Positions 51,210 to 59,887 of a DNA stretch of 64,000 nucleotides are shown piece by piece. This DNA comes from Pseudomonas sp. Bc-h (GTDB lineage: Bacteria > Pseudomonadota > Gammaproteobacteria > Pseudomonadales > Pseudomonadaceae), in assembly GCF_002080045.1 (NCBI RefSeq), contig NZ_MUIN01000002.1, positions 249,251-313,250 of the forward strand. Direction: 5' to 3'. Below the pieces are notes generated by a model, which made no database searches, was not told the DNA's origin, and worked only from the letters and a program-made list of their open reading frames with translations. How positions within the stretch are numbered: the first letter of the stretch is position 1; the number at the start of each line of letters is the position of its first letter. Position numbers and translations under genes: made by a program.

Positions 51210-52148
51210 CTAATGCGAGGACACGAAGATCGAGGGCGTACTGGATTCAGGTAATGCGTATGTCGCTTTCATCCACGCAACCTCTGCATGGGGGGTTCGA
51301 CCGAAAAAGCGTTTGAATTCCCGGCTGAATTGCGACGGGCTTTCGTAGCCGACATCGAATGCCGCAGCTGCCGCCGAAACGTCGTTCCGCAACATCAGCA
51401 AACGTGCCTGATGCAGCCGTGTCGACTTCAAATACTGCATGGGCGAAGAGTCCGTGACCGTTCTGAAATGCAGATGGAAATTGGGGACGCTCATACTGGC
51501 CTCTTGGGCCAGCGCTTCCACGTTCAACTGCTCCTTATAAGAGCTGTGAATTTTGCGGATGGCGCGGGTGACTTTGCCGAAATGCCCCTGCTTACTGAGA
51601 GCCGCCCGCATGGAACCGCCCTGCTCGCCGGCGATGATCCGGTAGTAAATCTCGCGAACCAGCGACGGGCCGAGGATCTGCGCATCGACCGGGTGATTCA
51701 TGGCAGCGAGAAATCGCAGGGTGGACTCACGCAACCTGTCGTCCATCGGTGATGAATACATGCCTTTCGGGTGAGCCGCCGTCGGGCCGAATGTCTCATC
51801 GATCTCCAGAATCAGCTCGCCTGCCAGCTTGAAATCTAGCCTCATGTACACAGCGAACATAGGTTCTTCTTCGCTGGCATCGGTTTCCATCGTGAACGGC
51901 ACCGGCACCGACACCACCAGATAGTGCTGGGCGTCGTAAATGTAGACGTCATCCCCGAGATAACCGCGCTTGCGGCCCTGACACAAAATCACAATGCCCG
52001 GCTCGTAGAGCACGGGTGTGCGTGTCAGCGGTCGGTTTGAACGCAAAAAACGTATGTCGTCCAGGGGGCTCAGGTTGTAGCCTTCGAGCGGTGCCAGTTG
52101 CTCCATCAACTGGACCATACGCTCAGTCGTTTGTGCATCATTGCTCAT
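51210..52148 (-). CDS. AraC family regulator with AraC_N sensor
   Basis: The 312-residue protein has an N-terminal AraC-type cupin ('NRPLTRTPVLYEPGIVILCQ', 'YIYDAQHYLVVSVPVPF') and a C-terminal double helix-turn-helix ('NVEALAQEASMSVPNFHLHF', 'AAAFDVGYESPSQFSREFKR'). It is followed on the same strand by other genes reading toward it: an SDR ends 24 bp upstream of its start. It probably controls the SDR and MFS genes upstream, or is in one transcript with them. Confidence 0.9.
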   Translation of the reverse strand: MSNDAQTTERMVQLMEQLAPLEGYNLSPLDDIRFLRSNRPLTRTPVLYEPGIVILCQGRKRGYLGDDVYIYDAQHYLVVSVPVPFTMETDASEEEPMFAVYMRLDFKLAGELILEIDETFGPTAAHPKGMYSSPMDDRLRESTLRFLAAMNHPVDAQILGPSLVREIYYRIIAGEQGGSMRAALSKQGHFGKVTRAIRKIHSSYKEQLNVEALAQEASMSVPNFHLHFRTVTDSSPMQYLKSTRLHQARLLMLRNDVSAAAAAFDVGYESPSQFSREFKRFFGRTPHAEVAWMKATYALPESSTPSIFVSSH

Positions 52149-52172
52149 GTTCGATCCTCCTGCTCGCCGCGT

Positions 52173-53006
52173 TCAGCTATCCGTCGAGCGGGTCAAGGCT
52201 TCCCATTGTTCGAGATCTTTCAACGACTGCTCAAGCTTGCCACGGACCAGCCCGAGCGCATCGCTACCCAACAAGAGATGGGCTGGCGGGTTCGCGCTGT
52301 CAATGAGTTTCAGCATCGCCTGCGCGGCCTTTTGCGGGTCGCCCAACTGCTTGCCGTTCTTCTCTTCACGTGCCTGACGTACCGGGTCGAAGCTGGCATC
52401 ATAGTCGGCAATGCTGCGCGGGGTTCGCTGCATCGAACGACCGGCCCAGTCGGTGCGAAACGATCCTGGCGCCACGGTGGTGACGAAGATGTTGAACGGC
52501 GCAAGCTCCTTGCTCAGCGTGTCGGAAATGCCTTCCAGAGCGAACTTGCTGCCGCAGTAGTAGGCAATGCCCGGCATCGTGATGGTGCCGCCCATTGACG
52601 TGATGTTGATGATGTGGCCGGTGCGGCGCTGACGAAAATACGGCACGATCGCCTTGGTCACGGCGACGGCACCGAATACGTTGACGTCGAACTGACGGCG
52701 CATCTCTTGAAGCGGCGACTCTTCGAAAATACCTTCATGGCCGTAGCCCGCATTGTTGACCAGAACATCCACAGGACCATGGCGGCTTTCCACATCGGCG
52801 ATAACACTATCGATGCGTTCAAAGTCGGTGACGTCGAGGATGACACCGTGTGCACGTTCATTCGACAGAGCCTCGAACGCCTGCAACGCTTCGTGATTTC
52901 TGACGGTGCCGATGACACTATGACCTGCGGCGAGTGCCTCAAGGGCCAGAGCTTTGCCGAAGCCACTGCTGATACCCGTGATAAACAAGGTTTTGGAATG
53001 ATTCAT
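52173..53006 (-). CDS. SDR family oxidoreductase
   Basis: This 277-residue SDR has 'LFITGISSGFGKALALEALA', 'VNNAGYG', the Ser in 'IINITSMGGT' and 'YYCGSKFALEG'. The length is usual for the YusZ/retinol-dehydrogenase-like SDRs that act on small aldehydes or ketones. ATG 53006 is the family start; a longer in-frame reading reaches deep into the MFS gene and is spurious. It is immediately upstream of the AraC gene on the same strand. Confidence 0.9.
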   Translation of the reverse strand: MNHSKTLFITGISSGFGKALALEALAAGHSVIGTVRNHEALQAFEALSNERAHGVILDVTDFERIDSVIADVESRHGPVDVLVNNAGYGHEGIFEESPLQEMRRQFDVNVFGAVAVTKAIVPYFRQRRTGHIINITSMGGTITMPGIAYYCGSKFALEGISDTLSKELAPFNIFVTTVAPGSFRTDWAGRSMQRTPRSIADYDASFDPVRQAREEKNGKQLGDPQKAAQAMLKLIDSANPPAHLLLGSDALGLVRGKLEQSLKDLEQWEALTRSTDS

Positions 53007-53128
53007 GATGCGATCCCTTTGGTTGACTGATGCCCATGGTAGTGAACCGACGTTCCGGGACCTATGCCAGATCATCTGCAAGCCTTGCCTATTCCTATCC
53101 GGCCTGAGAGAAATCCACTGAAGCTCAA

Positions 53129-54304
53129 TCACCGTTCCCTGAAAAAGCCGACGCTGCACAGTCCGCCAACAATCGCCAGCAAGGCCCCCGCAGTCGCCAT
53201 CCCAGGCCAGCCGAAGTGCCCGGCCGCCGCGGCGCCAAAAGACGAACCCAGCGCGCCGCCAATGAAATAAACGGTCATGAACACCGTATTCACACGGCTG
53301 ACCGCATCCGGCTGCATCGCCAGCACCCTGGTCTGGTGTGCCAGCTGGTTGGCTCGATTCCCCAGATCGATCAATGTGGCGGCCAGCAGCACCAAGGGCA
53401 TCCACGCCGCCGCACTTGCGAAGCCCAGTGCGATGAACGCCACCAGCATCGCGCCCGCTCCGATGATGCATAGATGCAGGCTGTGTCGCCGGGTCCAGCG
53501 ACCCAGTGTCGACGCACAAGCGATCCCGACCACTGCCGAGAGACCGATCAATCCCGACTGCAGCGTGCTGTAGCCATAGGGCGGCTGGGCCAACAAACCT
53601 GCCATCGCGCCCCAGAACACATTGAGGGCACCAAACAGTAAGCCACCGCAGAGCGACGAGCGCCACAGCGAGGGGTGGTCGTTGAGCAACTGCCATAACG
53701 AGCGCAGTAATTCCCCGTAGCGTAACGTGATGGACACCTCACTGCGGGGCATCTGCGCAAAGATCGCCAGCAGCACCAGTACGTCGATGCCAGCGGCGAC
53801 CGTGAACATGCCGCGCCAGCCTAGCCAATGGCCAAGCGCGCCACTGACCGTACGCGCCAGCAGGCCACCGGCGGACAAACCGCTGGCCATCAGTCCGAGG
53901 ACACGACCGCGGTGTTCGGGGTCAACCCGGCCCATGGCGCCGGGGATGATGATTTGCGCACTGATCGCCGACACCCCCACCGCCGCGCTGCTGAACAGCA
54001 CGGCGGTGAAGCTTCCGGTACTGGCACACCACAACAGACTGACGACGTTACCCGCCAGCAGCCCCATAATCAGGTGCCGTCGTTGAATGCGGTCGCCCAG
54101 CGGCACGAACAACAGCAACCCCAAGGCATAACCCAGTTGGGTCGCCGTTGCGACCTGCCCTGCGTGCGCGGAGGAAACAGCAAAACTATCGCCAATCAGT
54201 GGCAACATGGCCTGGTTGTAATACGCTGTGGCCACCGACAAGCCACAGCAGATCGATAACACGACAGCGTCGAACGCGGACAGCGTCTGTCTGGATGTTT
54301 TCAC
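53129..54304 (-). CDS. MFS transporter, DHA1-type
   Basis: This 391-residue carrier has about 12 helices, motif 'GDRIQRRHLIMGLLAGNVV' and 'IPGAMGRVDPEHRGRVLGLM'. The start is GTG 54304, chosen because GGGGGAG lies 6 nt upstream; the frame opens at GTG 54334, inside the promoter side. It is probably an exporter of a small compound. It is followed on the same strand by the SDR and the AraC regulator, and the next gene upstream is a LysR regulator on the same strand. Confidence 0.88.
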   Translation of the reverse strand: MKTSRQTLSAFDAVVLSICCGLSVATAYYNQAMLPLIGDSFAVSSAHAGQVATATQLGYALGLLLFVPLGDRIQRRHLIMGLLAGNVVSLLWCASTGSFTAVLFSSAAVGVSAISAQIIIPGAMGRVDPEHRGRVLGLMASGLSAGGLLARTVSGALGHWLGWRGMFTVAAGIDVLVLLAIFAQMPRSEVSITLRYGELLRSLWQLLNDHPSLWRSSLCGGLLFGALNVFWGAMAGLLAQPPYGYSTLQSGLIGLSAVVGIACASTLGRWTRRHSLHLCIIGAGAMLVAFIALGFASAAAWMPLVLLAATLIDLGNRANQLAHQTRVLAMQPDAVSRVNTVFMTVYFIGGALGSSFGAAAAGHFGWPGMATAGALLAIVGGLCSVGFFRER

Positions 54305-54438
54305 GGCAACTCCCCCTGAATGAACGCCTGCCACGATAGGAAAGGCGCTGGCTCGGGCATACGCCTGAAAGCATCAGGTTGTTGCTCAATGCTATCGATC
54401 CGGCCTTACCGGGTCTCTGAGACGTGAGGGGTGGGCCT

Positions 54439-55338
54439 TCAATCCGCGCGTTGGCTGAGCCACTCGCGGAACGTGGTCAGTGCGGTCGATTCAGGTTTAT
54501 TCAGTGGCCAGGCGAAGTAATACGAAAAGCTTTGCCGGTTGATCACCAGATCGAAGGGCATGCGCAGCAATCCGGCCTCCAGTTCTTTACTCACCAGCGA
54601 CTTCTGCGCGATGGCCACACCGTGGCCTTCGAGGGCAGCCTGGTACGACAGAAGCGAGGTTTCGTAGCGCATGCCTCGGTAGGGGTTGATTTGAGCCACG
54701 CCCGCTTCACGCAGCCACAGCGCCCAGTCGTCCAGCCGCGCCAGCGAGTGCAAGAGCACCTGGTCGGCGAGTTGCTCGGGCGAACGAAGGTCCGGGGCAA
54801 AGTCTGCTGCCACCACGGGGACCAGTTCATTGGGGGTGAGTAATTGTGTCCCGGTGTGCGGCCAGTCACCGCCGCCCAGCTGAATACCGCCATCGAGGTC
54901 TTCATGCTCGAAATCCAGAGCGGAAGGCGACGTGGTCAATTGCACGTCGATGGCCGGATGGGCGATGTGGAAACCCGCCAGGCGAGGAATCAGCCAGCGC
55001 ACTGCGAAGGTCGCCGGTGCGCGAATCTTCAGCAATTGGCGCCGCGTCGAGCCGCCGACAATGGCGTTGGTCGACTCGCGCAGGGCATTGAACAACGGCA
55101 CGACATCCGCCAGATAACGCTCGCCCGCAGCCGTCAGCTCCAGTCCACCGGGTCTGCGCTTGAACAATTGCACTGAGAGATAATCTTCCAACGCCTTGAT
55201 CTGTCGGCTTACCGCGGCAGGCGTCACCGACAGTTCGTCCGCCGCACGGGTGACGCTGAGCGAACGACCCGTGGCCTCGAACGCTTTGAGCGGATTGAGC
55301 GGCGGTAAGGGGCGGGAATGGGCGCCGTTGATGGTCAC
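54439..55338 (-). CDS. LysR family regulator, GcvA-like
   Basis: This 299-residue LysR has 'PLNPLKAFEATGRSLSVTRA' and 'ELSVTPAAVSRQIKALEDYL' at the N-terminus, with the GcvA/AmpR-type start, and a LysR substrate domain. It lies 36 bp after the MHS transporter gene on the same strand, so it is the distal gene of the CoA-transferase/crotonase operon and may be its regulator. Confidence 0.9.
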   Translation of the reverse strand: MTINGAHSRPLPPLNPLKAFEATGRSLSVTRAADELSVTPAAVSRQIKALEDYLSVQLFKRRPGGLELTAAGERYLADVVPLFNALRESTNAIVGGSTRRQLLKIRAPATFAVRWLIPRLAGFHIAHPAIDVQLTTSPSALDFEHEDLDGGIQLGGGDWPHTGTQLLTPNELVPVVAADFAPDLRSPEQLADQVLLHSLARLDDWALWLREAGVAQINPYRGMRYETSLLSYQAALEGHGVAIAQKSLVSKELEAGLLRMPFDLVINRQSFSYYFAWPLNKPESTALTTFREWLSQRAD

Positions 55339-55374
55339 TGTGAATCTCCAGGCGGTCAGAGCGGATCGACGGGC

Positions 55375-56700
55375 CTATTGAGTATCGGAACTGCGCTGGC
55401 GGTCAATGCGCACACCCCAAACCGCTGCAACCAGGATGCACGGCAACAGAGACACGATCGAATAGACGATGCCGGCCAGCGGGTTACCACTCCAGTTCAC
55501 CAGCGCCAGGCTGATCATGGGCAGGAAACCGCCGAACAAGATGTTGCCAATCTGCTGCGAAAGCCCAAAGCCAGTGGTTCTGCTCTGCGGCGGAAAACTG
55601 TCCGCGATGAACGCAGGCAGCGGCGCCATGACCATCGCCGTCAACGCCGCGAGCAGCGTGATGCACGCAATCAATACCGGCCAGGCCTGGATCTTGGCCG
55701 AGGCGACAATCTGTGCAAAACACGGATATGCGGCACCCGCCCACAACACCATGCCGACCAGCATGATCCACGCCCGCCCATACCGGTCGCTAAGGGCGCC
55801 AAACAGCGGATACAAGGGCGCTGCAATCAGGATAGCGACACCGACACACAGGTTTGCTTCAAACACGGGCACGGACAGCACGTTCTGCAGGAAATACAGC
55901 ATGTAGATGATCGAGGTGTACAAGGTGACGGACGTGCCCCCTTGAGCACCGAATACGGCCACCAGAAGGTTCTTCCATGAGGCTCGGCTAGTCAGGGTGT
56001 CCGCCAGTGGCGAGCGAGAAACTCCGCCCTCCTCCTTGAGCGCCTGGAAGACGGGCGTCTCTTCCATCCCCAGGCGAATGTAGGTCGCGACAAGTACGAT
56101 CGGCGCCGAAACAAGAAAAGGCACCCGCCAGCCCCAGGCAGCAAAGTCGGCGGGTGTGAGGTAAACGTTGAGCAAAGACACCACCAGAAGCGCTAGCAGC
56201 AGGCCCAGGCTGGCGGTGCTCTGCAGGAAACTTGTAAACAGGCCGCGCCGCTCACGGGGCGCGTGCTCCATGACATACACCGCCGCGGAACCGTATTCGC
56301 CGCCCAGGGCAATCCCCTGAATGATGCGCAGCACAAGCAGGCACACCGGCGCGAAGATCCCCGCTGACTGATAGGTGGGCAAACACCCCATCAGCACGGT
56401 CGACGTTCCCATCAGCACCAGGGTGATGACGAACGCGCGTTTGCGCCCGATGCGATCAGACATGGGACTGAAGATGAGTGTGCCCAGCGGTCGCGCCAGG
56501 TAGGCAACGCCAAACGTTCCCGCCGTAAGAATTGACGAAACGAAGGGGTCGAACTCAGGCAAAAACAAGGCACGCAAGGTACTGCCCAAGGCGACATAAA
56601 CGAGGAAGTCATAGTATTCGAGCATGGTGCCGAAGCTGGCAGTGCCAACCACGCGTGACATGCTGGGCGGGGAAGATGCGGCGGTTGCGGCGATGTCCAT
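55375..56700 (-). CDS. MFS transporter, metabolite:H+ symporter (MHS) family
   Basis: This 441-residue carrier resembles ShiA/ProP/KgtP. 'FGTMLEYYDFLVYVALGSTL' is the first helix, 'PLGTLIFSPMSDRIGRKRAF' the 2-3 loop motif, and 'RIIQGIALGGEYGSAAVYVM' with 'PRERRGLFTSFLQ' are MHS hallmarks. It imports organic acids or zwitterions with H+. Next to two crotonases and a CoA transferase it probably brings in the acid or betaine that they activate. Confidence 0.9.
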   Translation of the reverse strand: MDIAATAASSPPSMSRVVGTASFGTMLEYYDFLVYVALGSTLRALFLPEFDPFVSSILTAGTFGVAYLARPLGTLIFSPMSDRIGRKRAFVITLVLMGTSTVLMGCLPTYQSAGIFAPVCLLVLRIIQGIALGGEYGSAAVYVMEHAPRERRGLFTSFLQSTASLGLLLALLVVSLLNVYLTPADFAAWGWRVPFLVSAPIVLVATYIRLGMEETPVFQALKEEGGVSRSPLADTLTSRASWKNLLVAVFGAQGGTSVTLYTSIIYMLYFLQNVLSVPVFEANLCVGVAILIAAPLYPLFGALSDRYGRAWIMLVGMVLWAGAAYPCFAQIVASAKIQAWPVLIACITLLAALTAMVMAPLPAFIADSFPPQSRTTGFGLSQQIGNILFGGFLPMISLALVNWSGNPLAGIVYSIVSLLPCILVAAVWGVRIDRQRSSDTQ

Positions 56701-56754
56701 TGATATGGTCCTTATTGTTATGGGGCTACAGCAAAGGATCGATGAGTACGGTCG

Positions 56755-57546
56755 TCACTGTGTTGATGCAAGGAACGCTTTGACGGCAGCCTTATGCTCG
56801 GCGCCGCACAGCAAAATAGCCTGGACGCTGCCGGCCGTTTCCAGCGCCTGCGGCAGATCGCTGCTCGCCGCCTGACGCACCAGCCGCTTGGCCAGACGCA
56901 ACGCTTTGGGCGGCGCGCTGGAAATTGTGGTTGCCAGTTGCTCGACGGTGCTTTCGAGCTCATCGGCGTCGACCACCCGGTTGATCAGCCCCATCTGCAA
57001 GGCGTCTTCAGCGCGGTGGAACTGACTGGTCAACGTCATCTCCATCGCCCTGGCCAGGCCCACCGCGCGGGTCAGGAACCACGCACCGCCGATGCCTGAA
57101 ATCAACCCAAGCCGCAGGAAGCTTTCCGCCAGTCGCGCGCCTTTCACGGCAACGCGTAGGTCGCACATCATCGCAAGGTCAAGCCCCGCCCCGATCGCAG
57201 AGCCGTTGATGGCCGCGATCACAGGCACGTCTATCGCCTGCATGGCCAGCGTAATGCGGTGCAGGTAACGGCGCAGACTGTCGAGCACGTCCTCGGTTGC
57301 ACCCTGCATCAGGTCTTCGCCGCTCTGCATGTCCTTGACGTTGCCACCGGTGCAAAAATGCCGGCCACTGCCGCTCAGCACAACGCAATGAACATCCGGA
57401 CGGCGATTGACGGTTTCCAGCGCCTCGGCCAACGCCACGCACATCGGGGTTGTCAGCGCGTTACCGGTTTCACCACCGTTGAGGGTCAGGTAAAGCACAG
57501 CCGCGCGCTGTTCGATCAGTACCAGATCGTGTTTTTCAGGATTCAT
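56755..57546 (-). CDS. Crotonase-family protein lacking both catalytic glutamates
   Basis: The 263-residue protein has the crotonase fold with oxyanion motifs 'GRHFCTGGNVKDM' and 'AAINGSAIGAGLDLAMMCDL'. At the two positions that are Glu in true enoyl-CoA hydratases it has Asp123 ('GAGLDLA') and Phe143 ('AESFLRLGLISG', where P-E is usual). It may therefore act as an isomerase, hydrolase, decarboxylase or other crotonase rather than a hydratase. It shares an operon with a standard hydratase (57576) and a CoA transferase. Confidence 0.85.
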   Translation of the reverse strand: MNPEKHDLVLIEQRAAVLYLTLNGGETGNALTTPMCVALAEALETVNRRPDVHCVVLSGSGRHFCTGGNVKDMQSGEDLMQGATEDVLDSLRRYLHRITLAMQAIDVPVIAAINGSAIGAGLDLAMMCDLRVAVKGARLAESFLRLGLISGIGGAWFLTRAVGLARAMEMTLTSQFHRAEDALQMGLINRVVDADELESTVEQLATTISSAPPKALRLAKRLVRQAASSDLPQALETAGSVQAILLCGAEHKAAVKAFLASTQ

Positions 57547-57575
57547 GACACATGCTCTCTAAGGGTCTTCGGTTT

Positions 57576-58352
57576 TTATCGATGGTTGAAATGGGGTACA
57601 CGTCGCTCCAGAAACGCCACGCAGCCCTCGCGCTGGTCGTCAAGCGCGAAGCAGCCGTGAAAAGCGCTCCGCTCGTAGCTCAAGCCTTCCGCCAGCGACG
57701 TCTCGAAGGCTCTGGAGGTGGCGGCCTTTACTGCCATCAGCACCGGCAACGAATGCCGCGCGATAGACTCCCCGATTGTCAGCGCTGTGTTGACGACGTC
57801 TGCGTCCGGCACCACCCTGGAGACAAGGCCAGCCGCCAGTGCCCGGGCCGCGGTGATCGGTTCACCGGTCAGGTTCATTTCCATGGCCAGTGATTTGCCC
57901 ACCGCACGCGGAAGGCGCTGAGTCCCTCCTGCGCCTGGCAACAGGCCGAGCTTGATTTCCGGCTGGGCGAAGACCGCGGTATCGCCAGCGACGACGATGT
58001 CGCCAATCATCGCCAGCTCGCACCCACCGCCCAGTGCATAGCCGCGCACGGCTGCCACCACGGGTTTGCGCAGCGTGCTGACACGCTGCCAGTCATCTGC
58101 CAGGAAGTTCTCGGTGACGGCGCGGGCGTAAGTCATCTGCGCCATGGCTTGAATGTCGGCGCCAGCGGCAAAGGCCCGGGCCGACCCCGTCACGACAATC
58201 GCGCGAGTCTGATTATCGGCGTCCAGCATTTGTAGGGTGTTCCCCAACGCGGTCATCAACTCGTGCGTCAACGGATTCAGCGCGTTAGGACTGCTCAACG
58301 TGACCAGAGCGACAGCGCCCTGATGCTCAAGGGTGACAAGCGAAACGGTCAT
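57576..58352 (-). CDS. Enoyl-CoA hydratase (crotonase family)
   Basis: This 258-residue protein has the full set of hydratase residues: Glu112 in 'ALGGGCELAMIGD' and Glu132 in 'FAQPEIKLGLLPGAGGTQRL', plus the oxyanion loop 'ARAFAAGADIQAM'. It would hydrate a 2-enoyl-CoA. The gene overlaps the CoA transferase gene by 4 bp (ATGA) and is followed by the second crotonase 29 bp later. Confidence 0.92.
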   Translation of the reverse strand: MTVSLVTLEHQGAVALVTLSSPNALNPLTHELMTALGNTLQMLDADNQTRAIVVTGSARAFAAGADIQAMAQMTYARAVTENFLADDWQRVSTLRKPVVAAVRGYALGGGCELAMIGDIVVAGDTAVFAQPEIKLGLLPGAGGTQRLPRAVGKSLAMEMNLTGEPITAARALAAGLVSRVVPDADVVNTALTIGESIARHSLPVLMAVKAATSRAFETSLAEGLSYERSAFHGCFALDDQREGCVAFLERRVPHFNHR

Positions 58353-59560
58353 GCAGAGACCTCTTGACGTAAGCGCAGGCCGATGGCACCCGCCTCCTCG
58401 AATGTTGCGATCTGACGTTCGCTGTAGCCCAGTGCGTGCAGAATTTCGAAGGTGTGTTCGCCCACGGCGGGGGGCGCTTTGAGGGGCGCGTCCGGGTGGC
58501 TGTTGATCGCAAAGGCCGGCATGCGCAGTACACCCGCATCAGCGTGGGGCAGCTCGACTTCAATACCGCTCTGGAGATAATGTTCCGTCGAGGTCAGCTC
58601 GTCATAACTGGCCACTGGCGCGCACAGGATGTCCTGCTCCTCCAGTCGAGCCAGCCAGTGAGCGGACGTTTCGCGGATGAACCGTTGTTCGAGTAACCAG
58701 TGAAGCTGATTGCGGTGCTGCACCCGGGCCGGGTTGTCGAGGAAACGTTCGTCCTGCATCAACTCAGGCAAGCCCAGCAGAGTGCACAAAGCACTCCACC
58801 GCGCCGGATGGTAGGCCGCCACCATAATCCAGCCATCAGCGGTTTTGAACGCCTCGTTCGGCGCCGCATAGGGGGCGGCGCTGCCGGTCTTGTCCGGGGC
58901 CAGCCCGGTGGACAGAAAGCTGCTCAACGGCAGGTGCTGCAACATCAGGGTGCAGTTGTACAAGCTCACATCCAGGTGTTCGCCCTCGCCCTGCCGCCGG
59001 CGGCCATTGAGGGAAGCCAGTATCGAGATGGTCGACAGGTAAGCGGTCACCATGTCGGCGATCGGAATCGGCACCTTGGACGGGTCTGAATCAGGGCTGC
59101 CGAGCATGCTCATCATGCCGGTAACGGCCTGAATAATCCCGTCGACACCCGGCCGGTCATGCCAGGTTCCGGTTTGTCCGTAGGCGGAAACCGAGCAGTA
59201 AATGACACCGGGATTGATGGCCTTGACCGATGCGTAGTCCAGGCCCAGCCGGGCCATCACGCCAGGCCTGAAACTTTCGATGACCACATCGGCGTCACGC
59301 ATCAACTCCAATGCAATCTCGCGACCTGCGTCGCTTTTCAGATCCAGCGCAATCCCCCGCTTGTTGCGGTTCACACTGAGCGACGTCACGCTCTGACGCT
59401 GCTGCCAAGGCGGGCCAATGGCGCGACCCAGCTCACCACCCAAGGGTTCCACCTTGATCACGTCCGCACCCATGTCGCCCAGCAACATGCCGCAGACCGG
59501 TCCCGCCACAATGTGCGAAAAGTCCACGACTTTTATATCTTTCAAGCTGTCGGTCAGCAT
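58349..59560 (-). CDS. CaiB/BaiF family (class III) CoA transferase
   Basis: The 403-residue protein has the class III CoA-transferase start 'LKDIKVVDFSHIVAGPVCGM' and 'GADVIKVEPLGGE'. It has 'ESFRPGVMARLGLDY' and the catalytic Asp140 in 'DRPGVDGIIQAVTGMM'. It transfers CoA to an organic acid, probably the acid imported by the MHS carrier. ATG 59560 begins the conserved domain; the longer frame is AT-rich non-coding sequence. It is the first gene of the operon CoA transferase, hydratase, crotonase, MHS carrier, LysR. Confidence 0.9.
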   Translation of the reverse strand: MLTDSLKDIKVVDFSHIVAGPVCGMLLGDMGADVIKVEPLGGELGRAIGPPWQQRQSVTSLSVNRNKRGIALDLKSDAGREIALELMRDADVVIESFRPGVMARLGLDYASVKAINPGVIYCSVSAYGQTGTWHDRPGVDGIIQAVTGMMSMLGSPDSDPSKVPIPIADMVTAYLSTISILASLNGRRRQGEGEHLDVSLYNCTLMLQHLPLSSFLSTGLAPDKTGSAAPYAAPNEAFKTADGWIMVAAYHPARWSALCTLLGLPELMQDERFLDNPARVQHRNQLHWLLEQRFIRETSAHWLARLEEQDILCAPVASYDELTSTEHYLQSGIEVELPHADAGVLRMPAFAINSHPDAPLKAPPAVGEHTFEILHALGYSERQIATFEEAGAIGLRLRQEVSA

Positions 59561-59887
59561 CTTCAACACCTGTAGCGCACGTCTTCGTGCGCGTTTTTGT
59601 AATGGGTCGAGGATAGGGAATGCCGTCCAAACGCAGCTATCGACTTTATGAGAGGGGGGGATTGAGTTTTTGTTAAAGCGACAGTGCGCCGTGGCGATGA
59701 TCCTGATATTGAAAGTACCCCCCACATGAGCACGCCTTAAGGGCCGATTCGTCCTAACGGCAACCCGGGGTTATAGGATTAGGCAAGCAATGGAGATGAA
59801 CCGGCATTCGCAGCGCCGCCACCTGACCGTACCGTGGGCCCTCAGCTTTTTCCGCTGAATCGATATTCAACGATTGGAGATCAGCCC
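59561..59887. other. Divergent promoter region, CoA transferase and aldehyde dehydrogenase
   Basis: This 327-bp region has no convincing gene. It must hold promoters for both operons. I could not identify a clear operator or promoter in it. Confidence 0.6.

Noticed and set aside
52173..53696. 507-codon reading of the SDR
   Set aside because: The first 230 codons are antiparallel-phase sequence of the MFS gene; the SDR fold starts at 53006.
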